Origin: Cephalopachus bancanus
Lineage: Eukaryota; Chordata; Mammalia; Primates; Tarsiidae
Reading direction: 5' to 3'
Assembly: GCA_027257055.1 (NCBI GenBank)
Contig: JAPVLO010000400.1
Coordinates: forward strand, 682,001-746,000
DNA: 64,000 nucleotides
The position numbers and the translations under genes were made by a program. Shown piece by piece: positions 11,229 through 21,429 of the stretch (its first letter is position 1; every line of letters starts with the position of its first letter). The notes under the pieces were generated by a model, which worked only from the letters and a program-made list of their open reading frames with translations, had not been told where the DNA came from and did not search any database.

Positions 11229-12169
11229 TTCAGACAGCAGATGATGGGATTTCCGGGCTTTGGATAATGCTAATGCACACTGTAAGAATCTGTTGTACCC
11301 AGTAGATGGTGTACAGACAAGTTCTTTGATTATACATTTCTGTAGTATATTATACACATCAAGTGAAAGCTAGTTCCTTCTTATCAAGAAAGTCCCTTTA
11401 TCAAAAAAGTCACTCAGCTGTCCTCTTTCTTACTCAAATATTCAAAGTATCACTGCCTCCCTCCCTGGCCATTGTTCCATCCAGGATGGTCAGTGAAGTG
11501 AAGAGGCTACTGTAATCTAACCATAGTAACCTTCCTACTAAGAATACTTAATAAAGACATCTCTGAAGAACTCTGAACACAGAGCTCTGGGTTGAAAGCT
11601 TTTACAACTGTTGAGCTCCAACAAATCAAATTTCTATAAGGGGCATACCCCCTAACCTCAAGTGTGTGTATGTGTTTGAGATCAAGATGTGAGATTTTTG
11701 CAAATTTTCGGTCTTTACAACTGGTAGCATCTTTCTCAAATATTGATTCTGTACTAGTCTTTATATACATACTCTTAGCAATGGTCCTTTTTACCAGCCA
11801 ATAGTCTACAAACTCTGACAACTAAAATAACTTTGAATCCTCGTGGCTGCCGCAATGGTGATGGAAGCCACCGTGCATCCCAAGTTGAATAGTTTCCTTT
11901 CTAATATAGCAATTTTCACTTCTCTGCCTTACTGCTTGGGAGAACATGTTTCTTCTCATCTACTGCTGTTAAAGACAATCAGGACTGCTGAAAGTTAGAG
12001 CAACTCTATCTGTTCTTGATGATATTGACTTGAACATTCTGATATTTTGGCCTTAAAGTTTCATCACCCAGGGCTGGTGGACAATTTACATCAAACTTCA
12101 TTAGCAAAGGGCATGAAAGCATTGGTTTTTAGCTAAACTGTTCTCCATGTTGTTCCTTGAGTTTCTTAT
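11229..12169. other. Unassigned intergenic sequence
   Basis: About 940 bp with no recognised gene or repeat. A 104-codon frame at 11507-11821 (minus) has no motif support. Confidence 0.4.
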
Positions 12170-12640
12170 TTACTGAACGCTTACTGCGCACCAGGCAGTA
12201 GGAATTTCTAGATTATTAACTTTGTTGCCAAGGATCTCTCAGACTGGGAGAAAGGACACATATATAAACAAACAATGTCTTGATAATATGGTGAGTGCTC
12301 AAGTGAAAGCACATACATGGTTGGTATAGGAAAGGGGGGAGCAGTGGGCTGAGGGGATGGCGGAATGCAAAAGAGGAGCCCTTGACCTGACCTTGAATTT
12401 CCAGGAAGACGTCCTGAAAGAGATCATCACTGAATTGAATCTTGAAGGATGAATAAGAATTGCAAGATGCAAAAGGGTTCAAAGAATACTCCAGATATAG
12501 AGAACAGTGTGGGCAAAAAATGATACCCAGGGGACAAAAGATGGATCTATATTATTACTTTACAAAGCAGGAAGTAGCAGAAGACAGAGCTGGTGAGAAG
12601 AGAGTGGTTTGGGCAGCTTGGGTTGCCCTAGACTCCATTT
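12170..12640 (-). mobile_element. L2 LINE fossil, 3' part
   Basis: TACTGAACGCTTACTGCGCAC then CACCAGGCAGTAGG, ACCTTGAATTTCCAGGAAG and GAACAGTGTGGGCAAA follow the reverse complement of LINE2. Confidence 0.7.
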
Positions 12641-13203
12641 TCACACTTAAAAAGGCTTATTCAGTAAGCCTTTCTTTATATCATGACACATATAGTAAAT
12701 GATACCTGTGTGGAATGCAAGGATAAATCAATAAGGCTGCTCACAGCTCGACCACCCTTTGAGCTAAAGGGATCAATATTCCTGTGCACCTATAATCCAA
12801 CCCAGCACACTGGTGGAGAAGGTTCGCTAAAAGAAATAAAGAGTTGTTAAAATCTTCGAAGGAGGGTTATGACACAGTCACCGTGTATTTTAAATTGCTC
12901 ACTCTGACTGCAGTGTGGAACATGGATTTACTTAGGATTTGACCACAATTGCCCAGGCAAGAGCTAATGAGGCCCAAACTGGGGACACAATCAGACAGAT
13001 AGAGAAAGGGACAAATTCGAGAAACAATGAGGATGTAACAGCCAAATTGATGATGTAATTCCTCTGGAAAATAAAGGAGAAAACAGAGTCTGGGGCAGCC
13101 TTCCATTTTCTGTCATAGGTATTAATGGATGCATAAATTTATAAATCAATTTTGCCCAAAAGATTAAGCTATTTTTCCATTCATCACACCACACATATTG
13201 AAC

Positions 13204-13209
<6 letters not shown>

Positions 13210-13262
<53 letters not shown>

Positions 13263-13270
13263 TGTGTGTT
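13210..13270. repeat. (TG)n microsatellite
   Basis: About 30 TG units, interrupted once by TATG near 13256. Confidence 0.97.
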
Positions 13271-13398
13271 TAAAAACGTTCTACTTCGGATAAGCAAAGA
13301 AAATGCTGAGGGCTTTTGATATCTTTTCTTCTTTCCTGAAGTCCTGAATGCCAGAGCCAACATTCTTAAAGAGAAATTATTAACTAAAAGAAGAAGAA

Positions 13399-13464
13399 GG
13401 GAAGGAAGGAGGGAAGGAAGGAAGGAAGGAAGGAAGGAAGGAAGGAAGGAAGGAAGGAAGGAAA
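13399..13464. repeat. (GGAA)n microsatellite
   Basis: About 16 tetranucleotide units with one interruption early in the tract (GGAGGG), followed by a degenerate purine-rich tail to about 13500. GGAA is the core of ETS-factor sites, so long tracts can bind such factors; that role here is not shown. Confidence 0.95.
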
Positions 13465-13500
13465 AAGGGAGAGGGGTGAGGAGGGAGGGAGAGAGGGAGG

Positions 13501-13986
13501 GAAATCATCAACTTGGTTTTCTGTGTGATAGCCTGATATTAAGTTCTCCTTAATTTGGGGCCTCCTTGCCATATGTTGGATTTTAGAGCACTATAAGGAG
13601 ACTTCTTCAGCATAAGTAGCTCTTTGGCGTCTGTTCTTTTCAAGACATCAGGTCTCAAGATAATAGTGTGGGTCTCAATTCTTTCAGATGATCTTGAAAT
13701 AAATGAAAGCCCAGCCACTCGGGCAATATTGGTTGCATCACTTCATAGCTCTAGGGAGCAGCTTTCTGAATAGTTCTAAACCAATATGGCTTTAGATATC
13801 CCAACTGCTACCGCCAATGTTTCCTGGAAGATACAGAGAGAGTTCAGGACAGCACACTGGCACACGAACAATGAGCACATCGGGGCCTGACTGTTTCATG
13901 TTCCTGGCATGATCAGGAAATTCTGGATGCTCTGAGAACAGGACTAAAATTCTCCTTCTAAAAAATAAACTTAAGAGACATTTTAA
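13501..13986. other. Unassigned intergenic sequence
   Basis: No recognisable feature between the GGAA tract and the nested Alu cluster. Confidence 0.4.
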
Positions 13987-14128
13987 AAATGCAACACTTG
14001 GCCGGGCTTGGTGGCTCAGCCTATAATCCCAGAACTTTGGGAGGTTGAGGAGAGTGAATTGCCTGTGCTTGTGGGTTTGAGACTAGCCAGGGCAACTTGG
14101 CGAGACCTCATCTGTACAATAAATAAAT

Positions 14129-14610
14129 CTTTTGTTTTGTTTTGTTTTGTTTTTGAATTGGAGTCTCACTCTGTCACCCGGGCTGGAGGGCAGTGGCAAA
14201 CTCCCAGCCACTGCAGCCTCGACCTGCTGGGCTCCTATGATCCTTCCGCTCCTACAATACTATTATCTAGTTATTAATTTATATCTACCTATGTGCTTAT
14301 GAGGCTTATGAGGAAATGTCCATCATAAAGCTTTATTCTACTTCTGCTTCATACAATAACTTCACCTTTCAGTTCCCTCTACTTGGAAGGCTGAGGTGGA
14401 AGGATCGCCGGAGCCCAGCAGGTCGAAGCTGCGGTCCAAGTAGTCAGAACTACAGGCACACGCTAACACACCCAGCTAATTTTTGATTTATTGTAGAGAC
14501 AAGGTCTTGCCAAGTTGCCCGGGTCGGTCTTGAACCTGTGGGCTCAGACAATCCTCTCACCTCCGCCTCCCAAAGTACTGGGATTACAGACTGAGCCACC
14601 GAGCCTGGCC
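14129..14610 (-). mobile_element. Alu SINE nested in another Alu, carrying an internal insertion
   Basis: It begins with a TTTTG-rich tail and GAATTGGAGTCTCACTC and ends GAGCCTGGCC. TACAATAAATAAAT at 14115-14128 and 14611-14624 is its perfect 14-bp target duplication, taken from the host Alu's mid A-rich link. Between CTTCCGCT and CCAAGTAG the normal Alu sequence is interrupted by about 185 bp of foreign DNA (14251-14435). Without that, the element is about 297 bp, the normal Alu length. Confidence 0.95.
14251..14435 (+). repeat. Composite templated insertion copied from two sites downstream
   Basis: Bases 14253-14375 match 15191-15313 with one mismatch, and 14371-14435 match 15732-15796 with one mismatch, both in direct orientation. 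The two sources overlap at AGTTC, present at both donor points. The second source lies inside the Alu at 15575-15859; the first is non-repetitive AT-rich DNA. The result looks like one insertion built from two nearby templates. Confidence 0.88.
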
Positions 14611-14965
14611 TACAATAAATAAATTTTTAAAAATTAGCTGACTACTTGGAAGGCTGAGGCAGAAGGATCGCTGGAGCCCAGCAGGTCAACACTAGGGTGA
14701 CCGTGAGCATGCCACTGCACTCCAGCCTGGGCAATGGAGTGAGACTCCAACTCACAGAAATAAATGCAACACTTGAATCTTGTTTGGAGCAGAAATTTTA
14801 TTATAGATGATATTAGATGATATTCAGAATTTATGGTTAATTTGGATAAATGTGATAATAACATGGTTGTTATATTAAAAAGTAAAACAAAATGCCTACC
14901 AGGGATACATTCTGCAATATTTATAGGTGATATGCAGGATTTACTTTTAAAAAAATTTTTACCTA

Positions 14966-15124
14966 CCTGGGCGTGGTGGTGCATGCTTGTAATTCCAGCC
15001 TCTTGGAAAGCTGAGGTGGAAGGATCGCCTGAGTCCTGGAGGTCAAGGCTGCAGTGGCTGTGAGTGTGCCACTGCACTCCAGCCTGGATGACAGAGTGAG
15101 ACTCCCACTCAAAAAAAAAAAAAA
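14966..15124 (+). mobile_element. Alu right monomer (FRAM-like)
   Basis: A single Alu arm from CCTGGGCGTGGTGGTGCATG to the A tail, without a left arm. Confidence 0.85.
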
Positions 15125-15190
15125 TCAACCAAAAAAATAAATTGACCACCAGTTGATCTATGGAAGCTGCAACATGGAGATGTGGAGGCT

Positions 15191-15313
15191 TACAATACTA
15201 TTATCTAGTTATTAATTTATATCTACCTATGTGCTTATGAGGCTTATGAGGAAATGTCCATCATAAAGCTTTATTCTACTTCTGCTTCATACAGTAACTT
15301 CACCTTTCAGTTC
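15191..15313 (+). repeat. Donor copy of the first block of the 14251-14435 insertion
   Basis: Identical to 14253-14375 except one A/G difference (ATACAGTAAC here, ATACAATAAC there). Here the sequence continues into unrelated DNA on both sides, so it is the likely source. Confidence 0.85.
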
Positions 15314-15404
15314 TCAGTACTATGTTCCACCAACATGCATTAGATTTAGGAGTGAATTGGGACTGCGTAAAAGGTAGATTCTTTTTCACATCATTGACCC
15401 TGTT

Positions 15405-15470
15405 GCAGTAATATAATATAATAAAATATAATATAATTAATATTACAATATAATATAATAAACACTGCTA
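15405..15470. repeat. AT-rich (ATAAT)n-like tract
   Basis: Repeated AATATAATATAAT motifs. Confidence 0.85.
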
Positions 15471-15562
15471 CTATTGTGCAGTGTTTATTACATTCCAAGC
15501 ACTGAGCTAATCATCTAACATATGTTAATCTATTCCATTCTCACAATGAATCTGTGTTTAAA
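15470..15562 (-). mobile_element. MIR SINE fossil, interrupted by an Alu
   Basis: TACATTCCAAGCACTGAGC followed by TATTCCATTCTCACAATGA matches the reverse complement of MIR. Confidence 0.65.
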
Positions 15563-15574
15563 AGCATAAAGAAG

Positions 15575-15859
15575 CCAGACTCGGTGGCTCAGCCTGTAAT
15601 CCCGCGCCTTGGGAGGCTGAGGTGAGTGGATTGCCTGAGCCCGCGGGTTCGAGACCCGCCTGGGCAACTTGTTGAGACCTCATCTCTACAGTAAATCAAA
15701 AAATTAGCCGGGTATGGTAGCGCGCGCCTGTAGTTCCCTCTACTTGGAAGGCTGAGGTGGAAGGATCGCCGGAGCCCAGTAGGTCGAAGCTGCGGTGGCC
15801 AGGAGCGGCCACTGCCCTCCAGTCTGGGTGACAGAGTGAGACTCCAACTCAAAAAAAAG
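15575..15859 (+). mobile_element. Alu SINE, young lineage-specific type
   Basis: Shows GGCTCAGCCTGTAATCCCG, GTGGATTGCCTGAGCCCG, AGTAAATCAAAAAATTAGCC and GAGCGGCCACTGC. AGCATAAAGAAG at 15563-15574 and 15860-15871 is a perfect target duplication. Its stretch 15732-15796 is the second donor for the 14251-14435 insertion. Confidence 0.96.
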
Positions 15860-16034
15860 AGCATAAAGAAGAGTTCAGATGCTAACTCCAGACACCTCTT
15901 CCAGGTACCACCAAAAAAAAAAAAAAATCACTCTAGTTAAGCATTAAACTGAAAAATCATCAAAAGTCTTTGAGGCAGCTTTCCATGAATTGCGGTAAAT
16001 TTTATCTATATTCTTAAAGATACGCAGACAAACA

Positions 16035-16160
16035 TGATTATGATGATAATAATGGGTAACATTTATCAAGTGCTTATAATGTGTACTAGTCTCTGTTCTA
16101 AGCATTTTCCATATATTGTATCACTTGGGTCCCATAGCAATCTATAAAGTAATATGGTAG
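16035..16160 (-). mobile_element. MIR SINE fossil
   Basis: TAACATTTATCAAGTGCTTATAATGTGTACTAG, then CCATAGCAATCTATAAAG, follows reverse-complement MIR. Confidence 0.7.
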
Positions 16161-16444
16161 ATGAAGTGCATGGATGGTCCCAGTCAATGGCTTCCCTATA
16201 TCTATGTTCTTTAAAGCTCCTGCCATTAACATGTGGAATATATTTCATATCTATTGAATTTGGGCTGGCATTGTAACTTGCTTTCCCTACAGAATGGTCA
16301 GAAGTAGCATCTACACTTAAGCCAGAAACCCGCAGTAAAGTTGTGCTTGGTTCTACAAATCATGGAAAATGAGTGATGAGTTTTAAGTAAGGAAATAACA
16401 TTCACACATTTATGAAATCCAATGTGGTTGCAACATGGAGAATG

Positions 16445-16822
16445 TTATACAGGACGATCTGAGGCTGGGTAATTTCTAAAGAGATGTATTTGGCTCACAG
16501 TTCTGCATGGTTTCGGCATCTGCTCAGCTTCTGGTGAGGCCTCAGGAAGCTTTCACCCATGAAGGAAGACAAGGGAAGACAGTATGTCACATGGCGAGAG
16601 CAGAAGCAAGAGAGAGAAGGGAGGGGCCAGGCTTTTAAACAATCAGTTCTTACGTGAACTAACAGAGTGAGAACTCACACATTACCACAGGGAGGGCACC
16701 AAGCCATTCATGAGGGATGATCGGTCCCCCTGACACAAACACCCCCAACTAGTCTCCACCTTCAACACTGGGGATCACATTTTAACGTGAAATTTGGAGG
16801 GAAAAACATCCAAACCGTATCA
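16445..16822 (-). mobile_element. MST-type MaLR LTR
   Basis: GAGGCTGGGTAATTTCTAAAG, TGGTGAGGCCTCAGGAAGC, CACATGGCGAGAGCAG, CCAACACTGG-type block and ATCCAAACCGTATCA are the reverse complement of an MST/THE1-related LTR. Only the solo LTR is seen; no internal retroviral genes. Confidence 0.88.
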
Positions 16823-18004
16823 CCTTGCTACTGAATTGACCAAATCCTGCCCATATCTAATGATCTATCTAGTGCCACAAGTTGTGGGTCAGGTCAAATA
16901 AAGAAGAACATTCACAACCTAGAACAACCAACTTAATAGTTAAGGGAAGGAATTCCTGCAGGTAAATCATCTATGCAAGGATGATTATCCTGAGCTTAGC
17001 AGAGAGTGCCAACAGCAAGAAACAGACTCAAAACTCCCCTGATGAAAATCCTGTAGGTTTCCATACACTCAGATTCCATTCTCGAACTCTTCCCTTTTCT
17101 GAAGAATTTCCGTAAAATAAAGTGACCTCGATCTTCGTGTAGTCCATGCTTGCTGGAGTCCAGTGTTATATTAGGCAGGTGGTAATCAGCTGAGAAGAGG
17201 GTAACTGATACAATGTGTCTGATGGAGGAAGGCAGAGACCTTTTAATCCTCCTCAGCAACTGTCTGCTGATTCTCCTCAGAGTTGAAATTCTGATTCATC
17301 ATGGGAAATGGCTTTTATTGGGAAGTCATGTCATTTTCAGAATATTCTGGACATACCAGGAACACCTGCTGGGAATCTGCTTTCTTTCCATTCACAATAT
17401 TGAGCCTTGGAGCTGGTCTCCCCCTCTATTTGCAGGGGACAGAATGTTTGTGCTTGGAGTTGCCCAGCCCATTCCTCATTCACATGCAGGTCTTCTCCAA
17501 TCTGAGCTCTTATCAGTTTCTCTGAGTAAACAGTTCTTTCCAGATTCCTTACCCTCTTTGTTCACTCAAACAATGGTCTTTGTAACCAAGAACAAAGTTA
17601 GGAGCAGATGACAGATTATTTTTAATGCTGTCAACACAAGTGGCTGTTTAATTTATGACATTTTCTCTCTGTCTTTATTCTTTGCAGATAGGATGATTCA
17701 AAGCTCTCTTATGGAGAGCTCTGAATTGGATGAGAATACTAAGTCCGAAGCTTTTTTCAGAAACTGGTCAGTTGTCATTCAGACACACTGTGGGATGGAA
17801 GAAAATTTCTTGGTTGTCAGTTATTTTACGGGTCTATGGTTGAGCAGTCCTCACCTTTTACTCCTATTTCGCTTATTCAACAAATCAGCAGGTAACGGTT
17901 GATCCTATCTCCCAAATGGCCCTAGAACCCTTCTATGTCTGTTTCCATGGGTGCAGTTTCAGTCTAGCCATCATTGTCTTCTGGGTGATTGCTGCAACAC
18001 TGAA
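16823..18004. other. Unassigned sequence between two oppositely oriented MST LTRs
   Basis: About 1.2 kb, partly AT-rich, with a 132-codon open frame at 17213-17611 (plus) overlapped by other short frames. No protein family is recognised in it, and no MaLR internal region was recognised, so the pair is not a simple provirus. Confidence 0.4.
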
Positions 18005-18209
18005 CTGAGCTCTCTCCTGCTTCCACTCTCGCCGTGTAACATACTGTCTCTCCTTGCCTTCCTCCATGAGTAAAAACTTTCCTGAGCTCTCACCAGAACC
18101 CAAGCAGCTGCTGGAACCATGCAGAACCGTGAGCCAAACAAACCTCTTTTCTTTATAAATTACCCAACCTCAGACATTCCTTTATAGTAATGCAAAACGG
18201 AATAATACA
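18005..18209 (+). mobile_element. MST-type MaLR LTR, 3' part
   Basis: CACTCTCGCCGTGTAACATAC, CCATGCAGAACCGTGAGCC, CCTCTTTTCTTTATAAATTACC and GCAAAACGGAATAATACA are the 3' end of an MST LTR in sense orientation, opposite to the copy at 16445-16822. Confidence 0.88.
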
Positions 18210-19240
18210 GAGGATTATAGGTGAAGCCAGCAACCAAGAAAGGTAGCCAAGTGAAGGGACAAATGGTAGAAAATAGAAAAAATAGAATGCTTAGCTTGGA
18301 ACCTAGTCATGCCCTGCAAAGAGAAAACAGTGATGGCCGTGAGAAAAGGACTTAAGTTTGGACCAGGAGACAGATATAGAAAAAACTGAGAAATGAACAG
18401 AAATGCTTAAAGGAACTTCCTCTTGAAGAATGAAATTTCATTCTGTTCTACAAGAGGTTGGATCCCTCTAGAATGCTAGCTAATCTATGACAGATTGCAT
18501 TACACAATGAAATATTGTCTTGAAGTAAATCTCCCCCACTCCATAAAATGACATTTTACAGCTCATATTGTGAATTTTTCACCCATTTAGATTCTGCCTG
18601 ACAGAGAAAGTTGACATTGTTAAATAGTATGATGTTCTCTGAGCTCCCTCGGTTGTGAGAAAGCATCCAACTGCTGCTGTATACATTAATCCAAGTAAAA
18701 TATTTGTAACACAGAAGTGGGGAGGGTGTGCCTTTTGTCTTCTAGTTGTCTAGAATCACAGAAATCAATTTGGTATCATCAAAAAAAATCAAAAACCAAA
18801 AAGCTTCTTACACCCTGGGGTTATTACACTGACTTAAACAAGGTATGACATTTCACGATGCCCTGGGTGATGAATTTACCAATATAGGGCATTATCCCAA
18901 AGCCCAGTCACACCCCAAAACAGCAAAGGGCCAGAGACCCATCAATAGCAACTCCCTATTTTTCAGAATTAGGTGGCAACAGAATAATAAATTACTCAGG
19001 CTTTGTGTGTACGCTGGTCACCTTTTGCCCTGGTGTACAGTTTAGGTGTGTAGTCAACTAGTGACAAGAAATACTCCTGTCATTTTGTTCTCCCTCCTTG
19101 GGAATTTCTGATACGATTTTGGTTAAGACATGACAAGTTTTAAATCTGAAAAACAGGTTCCAAACCCACTTTTAAATTTAGTTCTCACAGACCAGTTTTC
19201 CTTGGCAAATTGACGATCTCATAAATGGATTTGAGATCTG
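18210..19240. other. Unassigned intergenic sequence
   Basis: About 1 kb with no recognised repeat or gene. Confidence 0.4.
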
Positions 19241-19244
19241 CAGT

Positions 19245-19410
19245 CATTTGGTCGGCGCTGAGTCCCAGTTTGGCTCTTACAGCTGGCTAAGCTCTGGCAA
19301 ATCACTTGGAGTTCCTGCTCTATAGCTGTAGAAAAAGTGATACTGTCCCCCTGACAGGGTTCTGAGGCTCACAGGGGGTCAACACATCGAGTGGAAAGCA
19401 AGGTGCAAAA
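19245..19410 (+). mobile_element. MIR SINE fossil
   Basis: GTCCCAGTTTGGCTCTTACAGCTGGCTAAG, CTGGCAAATCACTTGG and GGGTTCTGAGGCTCAC follow the MIR consensus in sense orientation. Confidence 0.65.
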
Positions 19411-19666
19411 AAGTTCTGTGGGTATGGATGAATACCTTTGACTCACTTTTTGGAGCTTGCGCGAGTCTCAGAGATTTAGCCAGCATGAGCAATGACTTAG
19501 GAGTGAGGAAATTCCAGTCTTCAACTCATGTCTGTCTCAATACAAAGATGTTTTCCCCTCAGCAAAATGGGTAAATGCCTTCTTTCCTTAACATATGCCT
19601 ACTCATTTATTTGCATTACCAGTAAATGGCACATTATATTGAGAACTAGAAGGCCTAATTACCCTA

Positions 19667-19832
19667 TTACAGTGATTCCTAAACTTTGCTGCACATTGGA
19701 ATCAACTGGGGCGCTCTTAAATATCCAATATCAATTAAATCAGAATGTCTGGAAGTGGATTCCAGGCATCAGTATTTTTCAAAGACCCACTGGTGAGTTC
19801 ACCATACGGCAGAGTTTGGGAACCACTGTCTA
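19667..19832 (+). mobile_element. MER5A-type hAT-Charlie DNA transposon
   Basis: CAGTGATTCCTAAACTTTGC at the left and GAGTTTGGGAACCACTGTC at the right are the inverted ends. CACATTGGAATCAACTGGGG and TGGATTCCAGGCATCAG fill the middle. Non-autonomous, no coding capacity. Confidence 0.88.
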
Positions 19833-20289
19833 ACTTCCTTCTCCAGGTATCTTTCAACTTCTTGGTTCTAAAGTGTATCCAACTTTGAAATGAGAATCGA
19901 AGCCCAAGACGACACATCTTGAGCCTCTACACCTCCTTCCATCTGGTAGCCAGCCACCTCCACCTCTTGCATCCAACTGGAAAGATGAATCCAGGGGTGG
20001 GGAGGAGAGCCTGGGGTGGGGAGAGCACAGGGCACTCCCTCCCAAACTGGGGATTAGCAGATAGTACAGAAAGAGATTTCAAGATCAAAGAAAACTTGGC
20101 AATTCTGGGTTCATCAGCGATAAGCAGATTACTTCATTTTAGGACTTCTCAGACCCTTTAAGTCAAAGTACAATTATGAATCTGCCAGATAGTATTTTAG
20201 CAGCATTTCCCTGTGAAAATCTCCATTTTCTCAGAGCATTTCTCAGACTAGTGTTTCAAGCAATATGCTTTGAGAAATCTACAACAATG

Positions 20290-20445
20290 TTGGAATTTTG
20301 GCAATGTCTGGAGACATATTTGGTTGTCACAACTGGAGGTCAGGTAGCTGTTATTGGCATGTAATGGGTACAATGCACAGGACAGTCTCCACCATGGAGT
20401 TAAATAGCCCCAAAGTCAATAGTGGCACAGTTGGAAAGCCCTTAG
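20290..20445 (+). mobile_element. Non-autonomous hAT-like (MER-type) DNA transposon, partial
   Basis: TTTGGCAATGTCTGGAGACATATTTGGTTGTCACAACTGG, CAATGCACAGGACAGTC and AATAGTGGCACAGTTGG follow a common short mammalian hAT family whose exact name I cannot fix by eye. Confidence 0.7.
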
Positions 20446-20499
20446 AGTGACCTCTTCTCTCACAGACCTACCTCCAACCTGTAGCCTCAGAAATTAGAG

Positions 20500-20622
20500 A
20501 TGATGAGAGAGCAAAACAGATAGAAGAGAAAAAGGGAGGAGATGAAAATGAAAGAGAAAAAGAGACAATAATAAAAGCAGAAGTAAGAAAGAGACTGGGG
20601 AGGAGAAGAAAAAGAAGCCAGA
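20500..20622. repeat. Purine-rich (GA-rich) low-complexity tract
   Basis: Over 120 bp of almost only A and G on the plus strand. Confidence 0.8.
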
Positions 20623-20624
20623 TT

Positions 20625-21216
20625 CATAACTGCCAAAAGTTAGAAGCAACCAAGATATCCTTCAGTAGGTGAATGGGTAAGCTGTGGTACGTCCCCATAG
20701 TTGAGACTTGAAAGTGCTAAAAAAGAAATGAGCTATCAATCTATGAAAAGACATGGAGGAAACTTAAATGCATATCCAAGTGAAAGAGGCCAAACTGAAA
20801 AGACCCCATATTATAGAACTCCACCGTATAACATGCTGGAAAAGGCTAAACAGTGAAGACACTAAAAAGATGAACGGTTGCCAGGAGTAGCCAGGGGGAA
20901 GAAGGAATGAATAGAGCAGCACAGAGAATTTTTAGTGTGTGAAAATAACTCTCTAGATTCTACATGTCACGGTACATTTGTCCAAACCCCACAGAACGTA
21001 CAACACTAGGAACAAACCCTAATGTAAGCTGTGGACATTGGATGACTATGATGTGTCATTGTGAGTTCAAAGATTGTCACTAATGTACCACTCTAGAGGG
21101 ACGGTGATCATGAAGAAGGGTATATGCAGGGGGTATATGGAAATTCTCAGTACTTTCTGCTCAATTTAGTTGTGAATCCAAGAATGCTCTGAAAAATTAA
21201 GCCTACTTTTTATAAA
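20625..21216 (+). mobile_element. Old L1 (L1M-type) 3' end
   Basis: AGAAGCAACCAAGATATCC, GTGAATGGGTAAGCTGTGGTACGTCC, GAAGAAGG and CACTAGGAACAAACCCTAATGTAAGCTGTGGAC are typical of the 3' region of ancient mammalian L1. Confidence 0.85.
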
Positions 21217-21249
21217 AGGAAAGAAAAAGAAGCCAGGCAGCACACCGGT

Positions 21250-21429
21250 GTTGACTTGCCCCAGTCTCCTCACACCTTTATTACATCTCAGCGTGTTGCA
21301 AGGCCATTGCTCTTCCCCAGGCAAGAACTGGTGGGGGGAGGAGGGGAAGACGAAGGAAGGCAAGGGATTGTTTTTTGCCCAGTGTTCTGTGACCTTGACT
21401 TAGTGTTCCAGGGCACAGCAGGGGAAGGC
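21250..21429 (-). other. CBY2: CBY2 3' UTR
   Basis: About 175 nt lie between the CBY2 stop codon and the polyadenylation signal region. No repeat is recognised in it; an old L1 ends about 40 bp beyond the signal. The exact cleavage site, expected 10-30 nt past the signal, is inferred. Confidence 0.7.
21277..21282 (-). promoter_or_regulatory. CBY2: Polyadenylation signal AATAAA for CBY2
   Basis: TTTATT on the plus strand reads AATAAA on the minus strand, about 150 nt downstream of the CBY2 stop codon. It is the first canonical signal after the stop. Confidence 0.75.

Larger units (their letters stand above)
14001..14761 (+). mobile_element. Alu SINE split by a second Alu
   Basis: Left arm at 14001-14128 and right arm at 14625-14761, with a further small deletion at the junction AATTAGCTG/ACTACTTGG. 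It is bounded by AAATGCAACACTTG at 13987-14000 and 14762-14775, a perfect 14-bp target duplication. The insert between its halves is the minus-strand Alu at 14129-14610. Confidence 0.93.

Noticed and set aside
14634..15149. 171-codon minus-strand open frame
   Set aside because: It is made of two Alu pieces with unique DNA between; the protein shows standard translated Alu such as [13 protein letters not shown].
17213..17611. 132-codon plus-strand frame
   Set aside because: No recognised domain; other frames overlap it. Insufficient support for a gene.
16445..18209. A MaLR provirus between the two MST LTRs
   Set aside because: The LTRs are in opposite orientation and no internal retroviral region was recognised.
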